From positions 62,001 through 126,000 of the forward strand of contig NZ_ANAH02000020.1 of assembly GCF_000335475.2 (NCBI RefSeq): 64,000 bases of DNA. Reading direction: 5' to 3'. The DNA is from Cystobacter fuscus DSM 2262 (GTDB lineage Bacteria; Myxococcota; Myxococcia; Myxococcales; Myxococcaceae). Below the pieces are notes generated by a model. That model saw only the letters and a list, made by a program, of their open reading frames with translations, had not been told where the DNA came from and made no database searches. This document shows positions 26,425-35,600 of the stretch, one piece after another. Made by a program: the position numbers and the translations under genes. Position 1 is the stretch's first letter. Every line of letters begins with the position of its first letter.

Positions 26425-27204
26425 ATGCGTCTTTTTCGAGCCGTCTGTCTGTCCGCCGTCCTGAGCACCGTCCCGGGTTGCGCCGCCCTCTCCACCGGCC
26501 AGGTGGGAGAGCCCGACTACGCCGCGGTCGCCGAGTCCAACCTCCGCCTGGGCGACGAGTCCCTCGAGCGCAAGGACTTCCTCCAGGCCGAGAAGTACTA
26601 CGAGCATGTGCGCACCAAGTTCCCCTACCTCGAGGTGGCCAACGAGGCGGAGCTGAGGCTGGCGGATCTCGACTTCGCCCAGGAGCGCTACGCCGAGGCG
26701 CGCGAGAAGTTCCAGACCTTCATCAAGCTGCATCCCACCCACCCCAAGGTGGACTACGCCGCGTACCGCACGGCGCGCACCCACTTCGAGGACGCTCCCT
26801 CGGAGTTCTTCCTCGTGCCTCCGGGGGCGGAGAAGGATCAGACCGAGGTCCAGGCGGCGTTCTCCTCGCTCAGCGCGTTCATCCGCCAGTTTCCGAACTC
26901 GCAGTACGTGGCGCCGGCGAAGGAGGCGCTCGACACGACGCGCCTGCGGCTGGCCCGGCACGAGCTGTACGTGGCGTCCTTCTACGCGCGGCGCGAGCGG
27001 TGGAACGCGGTGGTGCAGCGGTTGGAGACCTTGCTGAAGAACTACCCGGGCACGCCGCTGGATGAGCGGGCCCTGTTCGATCTGCACGCGGCCTATGTGC
27101 GGCTGACGAATGCCGCCGAGGCCCAGCGCACCCTGCAGCGGGTCATCGAGATGCTCCCGGGGACGCCCGCCGCCGAGCGCGCCCGGAGGATGCTGGGCTC
27201 GTGA
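26425..27204 (+). CDS. bamD: BamD/ComL-type outer membrane lipoprotein
   Basis: The 259-residue protein has a lipoprotein signal (MRLFRAVCLSAVLSTVPGC, Cys19) and TPR-like repeats: ESNLRLGDESLERKDFLQAE, YYEHVRTKFPYLEVANEAEL, YAEAREKFQTFIKLHPTHPK and NSQYVAPAKEALDTTRLRLA. This is the BamD fold (five TPRs), an essential part of the outer membrane protein insertion machine. The gene overlaps the next one (GTGA), so they are co-translated. Other TPR lipoproteins (YbgF-like) are less likely because of the length. Confidence 0.82.
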   Translation: MRLFRAVCLSAVLSTVPGCAALSTGQVGEPDYAAVAESNLRLGDESLERKDFLQAEKYYEHVRTKFPYLEVANEAELRLADLDFAQERYAEAREKFQTFIKLHPTHPKVDYAAYRTARTHFEDAPSEFFLVPPGAEKDQTEVQAAFSSLSAFIRQFPNSQYVAPAKEALDTTRLRLARHELYVASFYARRERWNAVVQRLETLLKNYPGTPLDERALFDLHAAYVRLTNAAEAQRTLQRVIEMLPGTPAAERARRMLGS

Positions 27205-27911
27205 GGAGCACGGAGGACTGGAGCCGGGCGGGCGGAGTGATCATCGCCCTGCTGGCCGCGGGGGTCTCGGCCCTGGTGTTGATGCCGCGCATGCTGGGGC
27301 TGGCGACCGGGCCGGAGGTGGAGGTCATCACCTGGCTCAAGCGCACCGAGAGTGACGGCCTGACGCTGCGCGTGCCCGGGGTGGCCGAGCCCCTCCACAG
27401 CCAGGTGCACCACTTCGCGCGCATCACGGTGGACGTGGCGCCGGGAGGCGAGCGCGCCGTGGCCTGGGCAACGCTGGACTTCAAGGGACGGCTGGGTCGC
27501 ACCGAGGTCAGCTCGCTGGGCGTGGAGCGGGTGCCCTTCGTGCGCCGCTCGCGGGAGTGGGTGCCGGAGAACCTGGCCGCGCCCCGGCTCGCGGCGGTGG
27601 TGGGCGTGTTGGAGGCGCGGCGCAGGGCCCTGGAAGCGGGCGAGCCCGAGGCGCTGCGCTCCCTGCTCGTGCCCGGTGCTCCGGTGGACGTGGGGGGAGG
27701 GGAGGAGTTGGAGCGCGTTCTGAGCCTGAGCAAGCGCCGCTACCGGGTGGAGGCCTGGTACGTGCGACTGGAGCGCGACGACGCGCTGGCCAGCGAGCTG
27801 TGGCGCCTGGAGGGCGACCTTCCCTCCCAGCCCGTGGATGACAAGGGGCAGCGCCAGCTCTCTTTGATTCGGCGTGAGGAGGAATTCTTTTTTTCGCCCG
27901 GTCTCATGTAG
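27201..27911 (+). CDS. Membrane-anchored protein coupled to bamD, hypothetical
   Basis: The 236-residue product has one N-terminal membrane helix (GGVIIALLAAGVSALVLMP, about residues 11-29) and a soluble domain with VTWLKR-like strands, VAWATLDFKGRLGRTEVSSLG and a final SLIRREEEFFFSPGLM. GTG at 27201 overlaps the bamD stop. The position suggests an envelope function, but no domain is recognised. Confidence 0.65.
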   Translation: MRSTEDWSRAGGVIIALLAAGVSALVLMPRMLGLATGPEVEVITWLKRTESDGLTLRVPGVAEPLHSQVHHFARITVDVAPGGERAVAWATLDFKGRLGRTEVSSLGVERVPFVRRSREWVPENLAAPRLAAVVGVLEARRRALEAGEPEALRSLLVPGAPVDVGGGEELERVLSLSKRRYRVEAWYVRLERDDALASELWRLEGDLPSQPVDDKGQRQLSLIRREEEFFFSPGLM

Positions 27912-28007
27912 GCTAGGCGCCGTTTCTCACCGGGCTCTCGGGATTGGGCGGGTGGCTGGACGGGAGAGGGCCATGGCAGCACTACTCACCATCGAGGTCG
28001 CAGCTCC

Positions 28008-28952
28008 GTGAGCACTCCGACTCCGGGAAAGACGTACGCGCTCAAGTTCATCTCCGGCAAGTACCAGGGTGGCGAGTTCCCGCTGAAGGCCGGGAAGCAG
28101 ATCGTCATCGGCCGCTCCAGCGAGCTGGACATGGTGCTCGTCGAGGACATGGTGTCGCGCAAGCACGCGCGCATCACGGTGAACGGCGCGGGGCAGATCT
28201 CCATCGAGGACCTGGGCTCGACCAACGGCACGTTCGTCAATGGCGAGAAGGTGAAGCAGTCGACGCTCAAGGAGGGGGACCGCATCCTCATCGGCACCTC
28301 CATCCTCAAGCTCATCCACCAGGGCGTGGGCGCGAGCGAGGTCGACGACGCCGTGGCCAAGCAGCGGCTCGAGGAGGTCGCGGTGCAGGCGGCGCGCACC
28401 TCGACGAAGGCCTCGTCCATGACGGGGAAGATCGAGGAGATTCCGCTGCCCGACCTGCTCCAGCTCTTCCACACGTCGAAGAAGAACGGCGTGCTGGTGG
28501 TGGGCAGCCAGCAGCAGGGGAAGATCTACCTGCGCCAGGGCCGCGTGTACTACGCCGTCATCGACGAGAACCACAACCTGGGTCCGCAGAAGAGCTTCAA
28601 CCGCATCATCACCTGGGAGCAGGGCGACTTCGAACTGCGGCCGGCGGACCCGCAGGAGTTCATGGTGGAGATGGACTCGTCCACCGAGGCGCTGCTGATG
28701 GACGCGCTGCGGCAGTTGGACGAGTACAAGCGCATCCAGAAGGATCTGCCCGCCATGGGGGCCCGGCTGACCCTGGCCGCGCCCATGACGGCGCCCTTGC
28801 GCGAGCTGACGCCGGAGCTCTTGGACGTGCTGCAACTGGTGCACAACCACGGCTCGCTCGCCGAGGTGCTCAACCACGCGCAGCAGGACGACGTGGTGGC
28901 GGCCGAGACGGTGTTGCAACTCATCAAGCGCGAGTACGTGCGCGCGAGCTGA
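28008..28952 (+). CDS. FHA domain plus DUF4388 (PATAN-like) signalling protein
   Basis: The 314-residue protein has an N-terminal FHA domain at about 10-105: IVIGRSSELDMVLVEDMVSRKHARI, DLGSTNGTFVNGEKV and GDRILIGTSILKL, with the phosphothreonine-binding Arg, Ser-Arg-Lys-His and Asn residues intact. A DUF4388 domain follows at about 140-245 (GKIEEIPLPDLLQLFHTSKKNG, GKIYLRQGRVYYAV), and the last 60 residues are helical. DUF4388 is frequent in myxobacterial regulators together with receiver or FHA domains. It likely reads Ser/Thr kinase signals in the cytoplasm. GTG at 28008 is taken as start. It is 11 bases from selD. Confidence 0.85.
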   Translation: MSTPTPGKTYALKFISGKYQGGEFPLKAGKQIVIGRSSELDMVLVEDMVSRKHARITVNGAGQISIEDLGSTNGTFVNGEKVKQSTLKEGDRILIGTSILKLIHQGVGASEVDDAVAKQRLEEVAVQAARTSTKASSMTGKIEEIPLPDLLQLFHTSKKNGVLVVGSQQQGKIYLRQGRVYYAVIDENHNLGPQKSFNRIITWEQGDFELRPADPQEFMVEMDSSTEALLMDALRQLDEYKRIQKDLPAMGARLTLAAPMTAPLRELTPELLDVLQLVHNHGSLAEVLNHAQQDDVVAAETVLQLIKREYVRAS

Positions 28953-28963
28953 CGGGAGTCCGT

Positions 28964-30016
28964 GTGTCCGAGGAGCAGAAGCCGCGCCGGTTGACGGAGC
29001 TGTCCCACTGCGCGGGGTGCGCGGCCAAGCTGCCGGCGGCGGACCTGTCGCGGGTGCTGGGCAAGTTGAAGCCCACGAAGGATTCGAAGGCGCTGGTGGG
29101 CTTCAACACCCACGACGATGCGGCCGTGTACCGGATGGCGCCGGGCCTGGCGCTCGTGAGCACGGTGGACTTCTTCCCCCCGGTGGTGGACGACCCGTAC
29201 GACTTCGGGGCCATCGCCGCGGCGAACGCCCTGTCGGACATCTACGCCATGGGGGGCAAGCCCCTGTTCGCCCTCAACCTGGTGGGCTTTCCCGAGGACA
29301 GGCCCCTGGAGGAGCTGTCGCGCATCCTCGCGGGCGGCCAGGCCAAGGCGGACGAGGCGGGCATCCCCATCCTGGGCGGGCACTCCATCAAGGATCCCGA
29401 GCCCAAGTACGGCCTCGCGGTGACGGGCAGCGTGCACCCGAAGAAGGTGTTGACCAACGCCGGGGCGAAGCCCGGGGACGTGCTGCTGCTCACCAAGCCC
29501 CTGGGCACGGGCATCGCCACCACGGCGATCAAGCGGGGGCTGGCCTCCGCGGAGCTCACCCAGCGCGTGGTGGCGCAGATGTCCACGCTCAACCGCAAGC
29601 CGGGCGAGGTGTTCGCCTCGGGCAAGTTCAAGGTGAATGCCCTCACGGACGTGACGGGCTTCGGCCTCCTGGGCCACCTCCTGGAGATGATGACGGGCGC
29701 CAAGACCCGGGGCTTCCTGGACCTGGAGCGCATCCCCATCCTCGCGGAGGTGCCCGCGCTGGCGCAGCAGGGCGTGGTGCCCGGGGGCACGAAGTCCAAC
29801 CTCGCCCACGTGGGCAAGAAGGTGCGCTTCCCCAAGGGCTTGCCCCAGGACATCCAGTGGGTGCTCGCCGACGCGCAGACCAACGGCGGCCTGCTGGCCT
29901 CGGTTCCCGCGCGGGACGCGGCCAAGGCCTTCCGGGCGCTGGAGCGGGCGGGAGTGGACGTGGCCCTCATCGGAGAGGTGGGCGAGGGCCGCCCCGGCAT
30001 CGAGGTCGTCGGCTAG
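28964..30016 (+). CDS. selD: Selenophosphate synthase (Cys form)
   Basis: The 350-residue SelD makes selenophosphate from selenide and ATP for selenocysteine and selenouridine. The N-terminus LTELSHCAGCAAKLPA aligns with the E. coli catalytic loop SHGAGCGCKIS; the active Cys is the second Cys and the Lys is kept. It is a cysteine, not a selenocysteine, form because no TGA occurs there. Other motifs: THDDAAVYR, STVDFFPPVVDDPYDFG, ANALSDIYAMGG and DVTGFGLLGHLLEM. GTG at 28964 with a GGGAG ribosome site before it. Confidence 0.93.
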   Translation: MSEEQKPRRLTELSHCAGCAAKLPAADLSRVLGKLKPTKDSKALVGFNTHDDAAVYRMAPGLALVSTVDFFPPVVDDPYDFGAIAAANALSDIYAMGGKPLFALNLVGFPEDRPLEELSRILAGGQAKADEAGIPILGGHSIKDPEPKYGLAVTGSVHPKKVLTNAGAKPGDVLLLTKPLGTGIATTAIKRGLASAELTQRVVAQMSTLNRKPGEVFASGKFKVNALTDVTGFGLLGHLLEMMTGAKTRGFLDLERIPILAEVPALAQQGVVPGGTKSNLAHVGKKVRFPKGLPQDIQWVLADAQTNGGLLASVPARDAAKAFRALERAGVDVALIGEVGEGRPGIEVVG

Positions 30017-30086
30017 GAGCGAGCAAGCAGGAGTCCGGGGGCGGATTCGCCGCGGTGCGCCGACTCGGGTAGCATCCCGCGCCGGC

Positions 30087-30896
30087 ATGACGTCCCGTCT
30101 CCGCGTCCTCGTCCCTTGCCTCGCGTTCCTCCTCGCTCCCGTGGCCTCGCTCGCGGCCGAGCGTCCCACGCGCATCGTGGTGGATCCGGGCCACGGGGGC
30201 GCCCAGGACGGGGCGACCAGTCCCTCGGGCGTGCTCGAGAAGGACATCGCCCTGCAGATCGCCCAGCGCGTGCGCGAGCACCTGGAGAAGGAGCTCGGCG
30301 CGCAGGTGTTGATGACGCGCGACGAGGACGTGTCGCTGCCCCTGCTCGAGCGGGTGGAGTTCGCCAACAAGCAGCGGCCGGACCTCTTCCTGTCCATCCA
30401 CTGTAATGCCATGCCCACCAAGCGCACCCGCGCGCGCGTGCAGGGGCTGGAGACGTACTTCCTCTCGGCCAGCGCCTCCAACGCCACCGCGCGCGCGGCC
30501 GCGGACCGGGAGAACGCCGAGGCCCCCTCGACACGCGCCTCGCGGGGGGACTCCACGCTCGCCTTCATCCTGGATGATCTCGCGCGCACCGAGACGCACC
30601 AGGACTCCTCGCGCCTGGCCTACGCCATCCACCCGAAGCTCATCGCGGCCTCGGGGGGCTCGGACCGGGGCGTGTTGCAGGCGCCCTTCTACGTCCTCAA
30701 TGGCGTGGAGGCGCCCGCCGTCCTCATCGAGGTGGGCTACCTGTCGCACCCCGAGGAGGGCGGCCGCCTGGCGCGCGCCGACTACCAGGAGAAGCTCGCC
30801 ATCGCCATCACCGGGGGGGTGAAGGCCTTCCTCGCCGAGGTGCGCAAGCGCGACGCTCCCCGCTCCCCCGCGGTGGCCGCTCCCGCCACGCCCTGA
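30087..30896 (+). CDS. N-acetylmuramoyl-L-alanine amidase (Amidase_3)
   Basis: The 269-residue exported enzyme has a signal peptide (LVPCLAFLLAPVASLAAE) and the zinc amidase fold: VVDPGHGGAQDG with the first His, EKDIALQIA with Glu, SIHCNAMP with the second His, and ALIEVGYLSHPEEGG-like VLIEVGYLSHPEEG with the catalytic Glu. It cuts the amide between N-acetylmuramic acid and L-alanine in peptidoglycan for cell separation or remodelling. No binding repeats or AMIN domain are seen, so it is a minimal periplasmic form. Confidence 0.9.
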   Translation: MTSRLRVLVPCLAFLLAPVASLAAERPTRIVVDPGHGGAQDGATSPSGVLEKDIALQIAQRVREHLEKELGAQVLMTRDEDVSLPLLERVEFANKQRPDLFLSIHCNAMPTKRTRARVQGLETYFLSASASNATARAAADRENAEAPSTRASRGDSTLAFILDDLARTETHQDSSRLAYAIHPKLIAASGGSDRGVLQAPFYVLNGVEAPAVLIEVGYLSHPEEGGRLARADYQEKLAIAITGGVKAFLAEVRKRDAPRSPAVAAPATP

Positions 30897-30980
30897 ACCG
30901 GGGCGGCCGTTCCTCCCGGACAAGCGGGCCGGGCGTCTGCTAGAGAGCGGCGCCGTCCCCCCGTTGCGAGGAGTCTCCCC

Positions 30981-31697
30981 ATGCGGTCCTTCAACCGAGG
31001 CGCGTTGGACTTGCGCCCCGTCACCCTCACCCCTGGCATCACCCTGCACGCCGAGGGCTCGACCCAGGTGGAGTTCGGCCACACGCGCGTGCTCGTCACG
31101 TGCTCGGTGGAGGACCGGGTGCCGCCGCACCTGATGGGCAAGGGCTCCGGCTGGGTGACGGCCGAGTACGGCATGCTGCCGCGCTCCACGCACACCCGCA
31201 GCCCGCGCGAGGCAGCCAAGGGCAAGCAGACCGGACGCACGCTGGAGATCCAGCGGCTCATCGGCCGCGCCCTGCGTGCCGCGGTGGACCTGCCGGGCCT
31301 GGGCGTGCGCACCTTCACCCTGGACTGCGACGTGCTCCAGGCGGACGGTGGCACCCGCACCGCCGCCATCACCGGCGCCTACGTGGCCCTGGCGCTCGCC
31401 CTGCGCAAGCTGCACAAGAGTGGGGTGATGAAGACCATGCCCAAGCTCTTGCCCCTGGCCGCGGTGTCCGTGGGCGTGGTCAACGGCGAGGTGCGCGTGG
31501 ACCTGGACTACGAGGAGGACTCCTCGGCCGACGTGGACCTGAACCTGGTGGCCACCGGGGACGGCCGCATCGTCGAGGTGCAGGGCACCGCCGAGCACAA
31601 GATGTTCGACCGCAAGACGCTGGACGTCATGCTGGACGCGGGACTGGCCGCCATCCGCCAGCTCACCGAGGCGCAGGCGAAGGTCCTGGGAGTCTGA
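30981..31697 (+). CDS. rph: Ribonuclease PH
   Basis: The 238-residue phosphorolytic exoribonuclease trims tRNA 3' ends. Diagnostic parts are [17 protein letters not shown] at the start, [54 protein letters not shown] and [16 protein letters not shown]. Length is standard. It is followed four bases later by rdgB in the usual rph-rdgB pair, and then by tRNA genes. Confidence 0.97.
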   Translation: MRSFNRGALDLRPVTLTPGITLHAEGSTQVEFGHTRVLVTCSVEDRVPPHLMGKGSGWVTAEYGMLPRSTHTRSPREAAKGKQTGRTLEIQRLIGRALRAAVDLPGLGVRTFTLDCDVLQADGGTRTAAITGAYVALALALRKLHKSGVMKTMPKLLPLAAVSVGVVNGEVRVDLDYEEDSSADVDLNLVATGDGRIVEVQGTAEHKMFDRKTLDVMLDAGLAAIRQLTEAQAKVLGV

Positions 31698-31701
31698 GCG
31701 C

Positions 31702-32310
31702 ATGAAGCCCCGTCTGCTCTTCGCCACCACCAATCAGGGCAAGCTGCGCGAGCTGCGCGGCCTCGTGGGAGACGCCGTGGAGGTGGTCTCCCTCGAGGAT
31801 CTGCCCCCCATCCCCGAGCCCGTGGAGGATGGCGCCACGTTCGAGGAGAACGCCCGGAAGAAGGCCCGTGCCTACGCGGAGGCCAGCGGGCTGCCCGTCC
31901 TGGCGGATGACTCGGGGCTGTGCGTGGACGCCCTGGGCGGCCGCCCCGGGGTGCACTCGGCGCGCTATGCCGAGGGGGATGATCGCGCGCGCTACGAGAA
32001 GCTGCTCGTGGAGCTGTCGGGAGTTCCCGACGAGCGGCGCACCGCGGCCTTCGTCTGCGCGCTGTGCCTGGCGCTTCCCGGCTCGGAGACGACCTTCGTG
32101 GAGGTGGGCCGCTGCGAGGGCCGGATCGGCCACGCGCCGCGAGGCTCGCACGGCTTCGGGTATGATCCGGTCTTCGAGCTGCCGGGGGGGCGGGCCCTGG
32201 CGGAGCTGACGTCGGAGGAGAAGGCCTCGGTGTCACACCGGGGCGCGGCCTTCTCGAAGATGAAGTCCCGCCTGCTGGCACTGGCTGGAGGCGGAATCGT
32301 CGGAAGGTGA
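31702..32310 (+). CDS. rdgB: RdgB/HAM1 family XTP/dITP diphosphatase
   Basis: The 202-residue enzyme hydrolyses non-canonical purine triphosphates. Motifs: FATTNQGKLRELRGL, EDGATFEENARKKA, VLADDSGLCVDALGGRPGVHSARYA and SHGFGYDPVFELP. All catalytic acidic residues are present. It is co-transcribed with rph. Confidence 0.96.
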   Translation: MKPRLLFATTNQGKLRELRGLVGDAVEVVSLEDLPPIPEPVEDGATFEENARKKARAYAEASGLPVLADDSGLCVDALGGRPGVHSARYAEGDDRARYEKLLVELSGVPDERRTAAFVCALCLALPGSETTFVEVGRCEGRIGHAPRGSHGFGYDPVFELPGGRALAELTSEEKASVSHRGAAFSKMKSRLLALAGGGIVGR

Positions 32311-32374
32311 GCAGGCGTCAGGAACGTTCTCCTTGCGCGTCTGGTGCGGATGCAGCAAGAATGGCCGCCTTTAT

Positions 32375-32450
<76 letters not shown>

Positions 32451-32471
32451 TCGTTGGGAAACACGGCCTGA

Positions 32472-32545
32472 GTGCCAGTAGCTCAGCTGGATAGAGCATC
32501 GGCCTTCTAAGCCGAGGGTCGTGGGTTCGAGTCCCGCCTGGCGCG
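32472..32545 (+). tRNA. tRNA-Arg (UCU)
   Basis: Acceptor stem GTGCCAG/CTGGCGC (one G-T pair), anticodon stem TCGGC/GCCGA with loop CTTCTAA gives TCT at 32506-32508. The T arm is canonical. It lies 23 bases after tRNA-Pro and borders the biosynthetic cluster. Confidence 0.96.
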
Positions 32546-32555
32546 AGTCCATTGA

Positions 32556-32605
32556 GGGGCTGGAGTCGTGGGGACGCTCCCCGTCGATTCCAGCCCCTTG
32601 TTTTT
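32556..32605 (+). terminator. Terminator of the tRNA-Pro/tRNA-Arg unit
   Basis: GGGGCTGGAGTCG pairs with CGATTCCAGCCCC (one mismatch), followed by TTGTTTTT. The same hairpin may also stop the convergent NRPS transcript, although no T tract is present on that strand. Confidence 0.8.
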
Positions 32606-32623
32606 CAGGCCCGGGGCGGCGCT

Positions 32624-35600
32624 TCACAGCATGTCGCGCAACTGCCTGGCGAGTTCGCGGACATGCGGCTCGGCCATCATTGAATAGTGGTCGCCCGGAA
32701 CGCGGCGCAGCTCCAGCTCCGAGGGGACCACCGTGTTCCAGCCGCCCAGGGGGGGACGGTTGCTCGCCGGCTCGTCCGGCCGGAAGAGCACCACTCGATC
32801 CACGGGAAGCGTTTGAGGCACATAGTGCCGCAGTGCCTGCTCGTGGGCCCGGAAGGTCCGTAGCAAGGCGTCCAGCATCTCCCTGCCCACGTCGGGTGGC
32901 AGCAAGCCCAGGCCGTGCGCTCGTTCCAGCAGCAGCGCGCGTCGCTCCTCGAGGTCGCGTCGTGCCAGCTCCTCGGGGGAGAAAAGCGGGTGGGGGTGCC
33001 CGATGGCGCGTGCCATGTCGTGCGCGAACAGCTCGAGCAGCGCCAGCTCGTCCAGGGGCGCGTTCGCCTCTTGTGGCTCGAGCATCGGGGACCAGCTGTC
33101 CAGCAGTGCCAGCAACTCGACCCTGGCGCCGCTTCGCGTGAGCTGCCGGGCCATCTCGAAGGCCACCACGCCGCCCATGGACCAGCCGGCGAGCCGGTAG
33201 GGCCCTTCGGGCTGCACCTGCCGCACCGCCTGGAGGTAGTCGGCGGCCATGGCTTCCAGAGAAGGGTAGACCGGACGGGTGCCATCGAGGCTCGGCGCCT
33301 CCAGGCCGTAGACGGGTTGGTCCACGTCCAGATGGCGCACGAGCGTGCCATAGCCCAGGACGCTCCCCCCGATGGGGTGGACACAGAAGAGCGGTGGCCG
33401 GGACCCCTCGGTCCGGAGGGGGACGAGGGGGGAGTTGCCGTCGCGGCCGATGCGCTCCTGGCGCAGCAGCGTGGCGAGCTGTTCGATGGTGGGATGGGTG
33501 AAGAGGGACGCCACCGGGAGGCGGCGGCCCAGCTGGCGTTCGATTCGCGTCATCAATCCCAGCGCGAGCAGTGAGTGGCCGCCGAGCTCGAAGAAATTCT
33601 GGGTGACTCCCACGTTGGGGACATGCAGCGCCTCCCGCCAGAGCTCCGAGAGCATCAGCTCCAGCCGATCTCTCGGGGGGACGACGGGCCCGGTGACGGG
33701 AACTTCGGGTGCGGGGAGCGCGCGCCGGTCCACCTTGCCGTTCGGGGTGAGCGGCAGCGTGGGCAGCGGCACGAAGGCGGAGGGCACCATGTAGTCGGGC
33801 AATTGCCGGTGCAGGTATTGCCGCAGGTTTTCTCGATTGGACGGGGCTTCATGCGCGGCCGTGGCGACGTAGGCCACCAACCGCTTGTCTCCGGGCGGCT
33901 CCTCCCGGACGAGCACCACGGCATCCCGCACTTCCGGATGACGGCGCAGCACGGCTTCCACCTCACCGGGTTCGATGCGAAAGCCGCGCAACTTCACCTG
34001 GAAGTCGATGCGGCCCAGGTATTCCAAGGTCCCATCGGCCCGCCAGCGCACGCGATCTCCCGTCCGATACAGGCGACCCGGTCCCCAGGGATTTCCCAGG
34101 AACCGCGCCGCCGTCAGCTCCGGCCGGTTCCAATACCCGCGACCGACGCCTTCTCCTCCAATCCAGAGCTCGCCCGCCACCCCCATGGGCACGAGCTCCC
34201 CGGCCGTGTCCACCACGTAGGCCGTCGTGTTGGCGATGGGTCGCCCGATGGAAACGCTCTCTCCCACCTGCTCGGGGCGCTCCATCCGGTGGCAGCACGC
34301 GAACGTCGTCGTCTCCGTTGGCCCATAGCCATTGATGAGCCGCCGTCCCCCCCGCTCCAGGAAACGCCGCACGTGCCACGGCGACAGCACGTCTCCTCCC
34401 GCGAGTACCTGTCGGACGCGTGCCAGTCCGTCCACGTCTTCCTGGACGAATTGATGGAAGAGGCCCGCGGTCAGCCAGAGCGTCGTCACCCCGTGTTGCT
34501 CCAGGAGCTCGCTGAGCCGCCGCAACGAGCCCTCCTTCGGTGGCGGCAACACCAGTCTTCCTCCGTTCAGCAGACATCCCCAGATCTCGAAGGTCGACGC
34601 ATCGAATGAACTCGGCGCGAGCTGGAGGAACACCTCGTCAGGACCCAGGTGGACGTAATTCGCACCGCGCACGAGACGATTCACGTTTCGATGCTCGATC
34701 GCGACTCCCTTTGGCTCGCCCGTCGAACCGGACGTGTACATCACGTAGACGAGATTCTCCGCGCGCGCGCCGCTCACGGGGTTGGCCGTGGCGGATGACT
34801 CCCCGAGCCAGGAGCCAGGCTCCAACACTTCTCCCAGACGCTCCGCCACGGGGCGGTGCGCCCGCGACGCCACCACCACCTGGAGGCCCACGTCCCGCGT
34901 CATGAAGGAGAGCCGTTCGGCTGGAAGGCGCGGATCCAACGGGACATAGGCACCACCCGCCTTCAGGATGCCAAGCATCGCCACGAGCATCTCCGGCGAG
35001 CGCTCGACGCACAGCCCGACGCGAGACTCGGGCGCCACTCCCCGCTCGCGCAGCGCATGCGCCACGCGGTTGGCTCGGAGGTTCAGCTCGCGATAGGTGA
35101 GTGATTCTCCCTCGGCCTCGACCGCGATGGCCTCTGGATGGAGCTCCGCCTGCTCCTCGAACAACTCGTGGACACAGCGCTCGCGCGGAAAATCGGAGGC
35201 CGTCCGGTTCCACTCCTCGAGCAGTTGCCTGCGCTCGCCCTCGCCGAGCAGCCTCAGCTCGCGGCACCGGGCTCCGCCCCCTGTCTTGCGAAGACCTTCC
35301 AGGAGCGTGGCGTAGCAGCGGCCCATGCGCTCCACCGTGGCGGCGTCGAACAGTTCGGTGCTGTACTCGAACATCGCCTCCAGGCCGTCCGCTCTCTCCC
35401 TCACCTGCAGCATGAGGTCGAACTTCGCCGTGCCGCCGTGCACCTCGCGGGGTGTCGCCGTCAACCCCTCGAGCCGGACCCCCTCCGTCCATGCGTTCTG
35501 TACGGTGAACATCACCTGGAAGAGCGGCGTGAGCCCTGGCTCCCTGCGCGGTGCCAGCCGTTCGACGAGCATGTCGAAGGGCACGTCTTGATTCGCATAG

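Noticed and set aside
28964-29060. Possible selenocysteine codon in selD
   Set aside because: The catalytic position is encoded by a Cys codon and no in-frame TGA is present.
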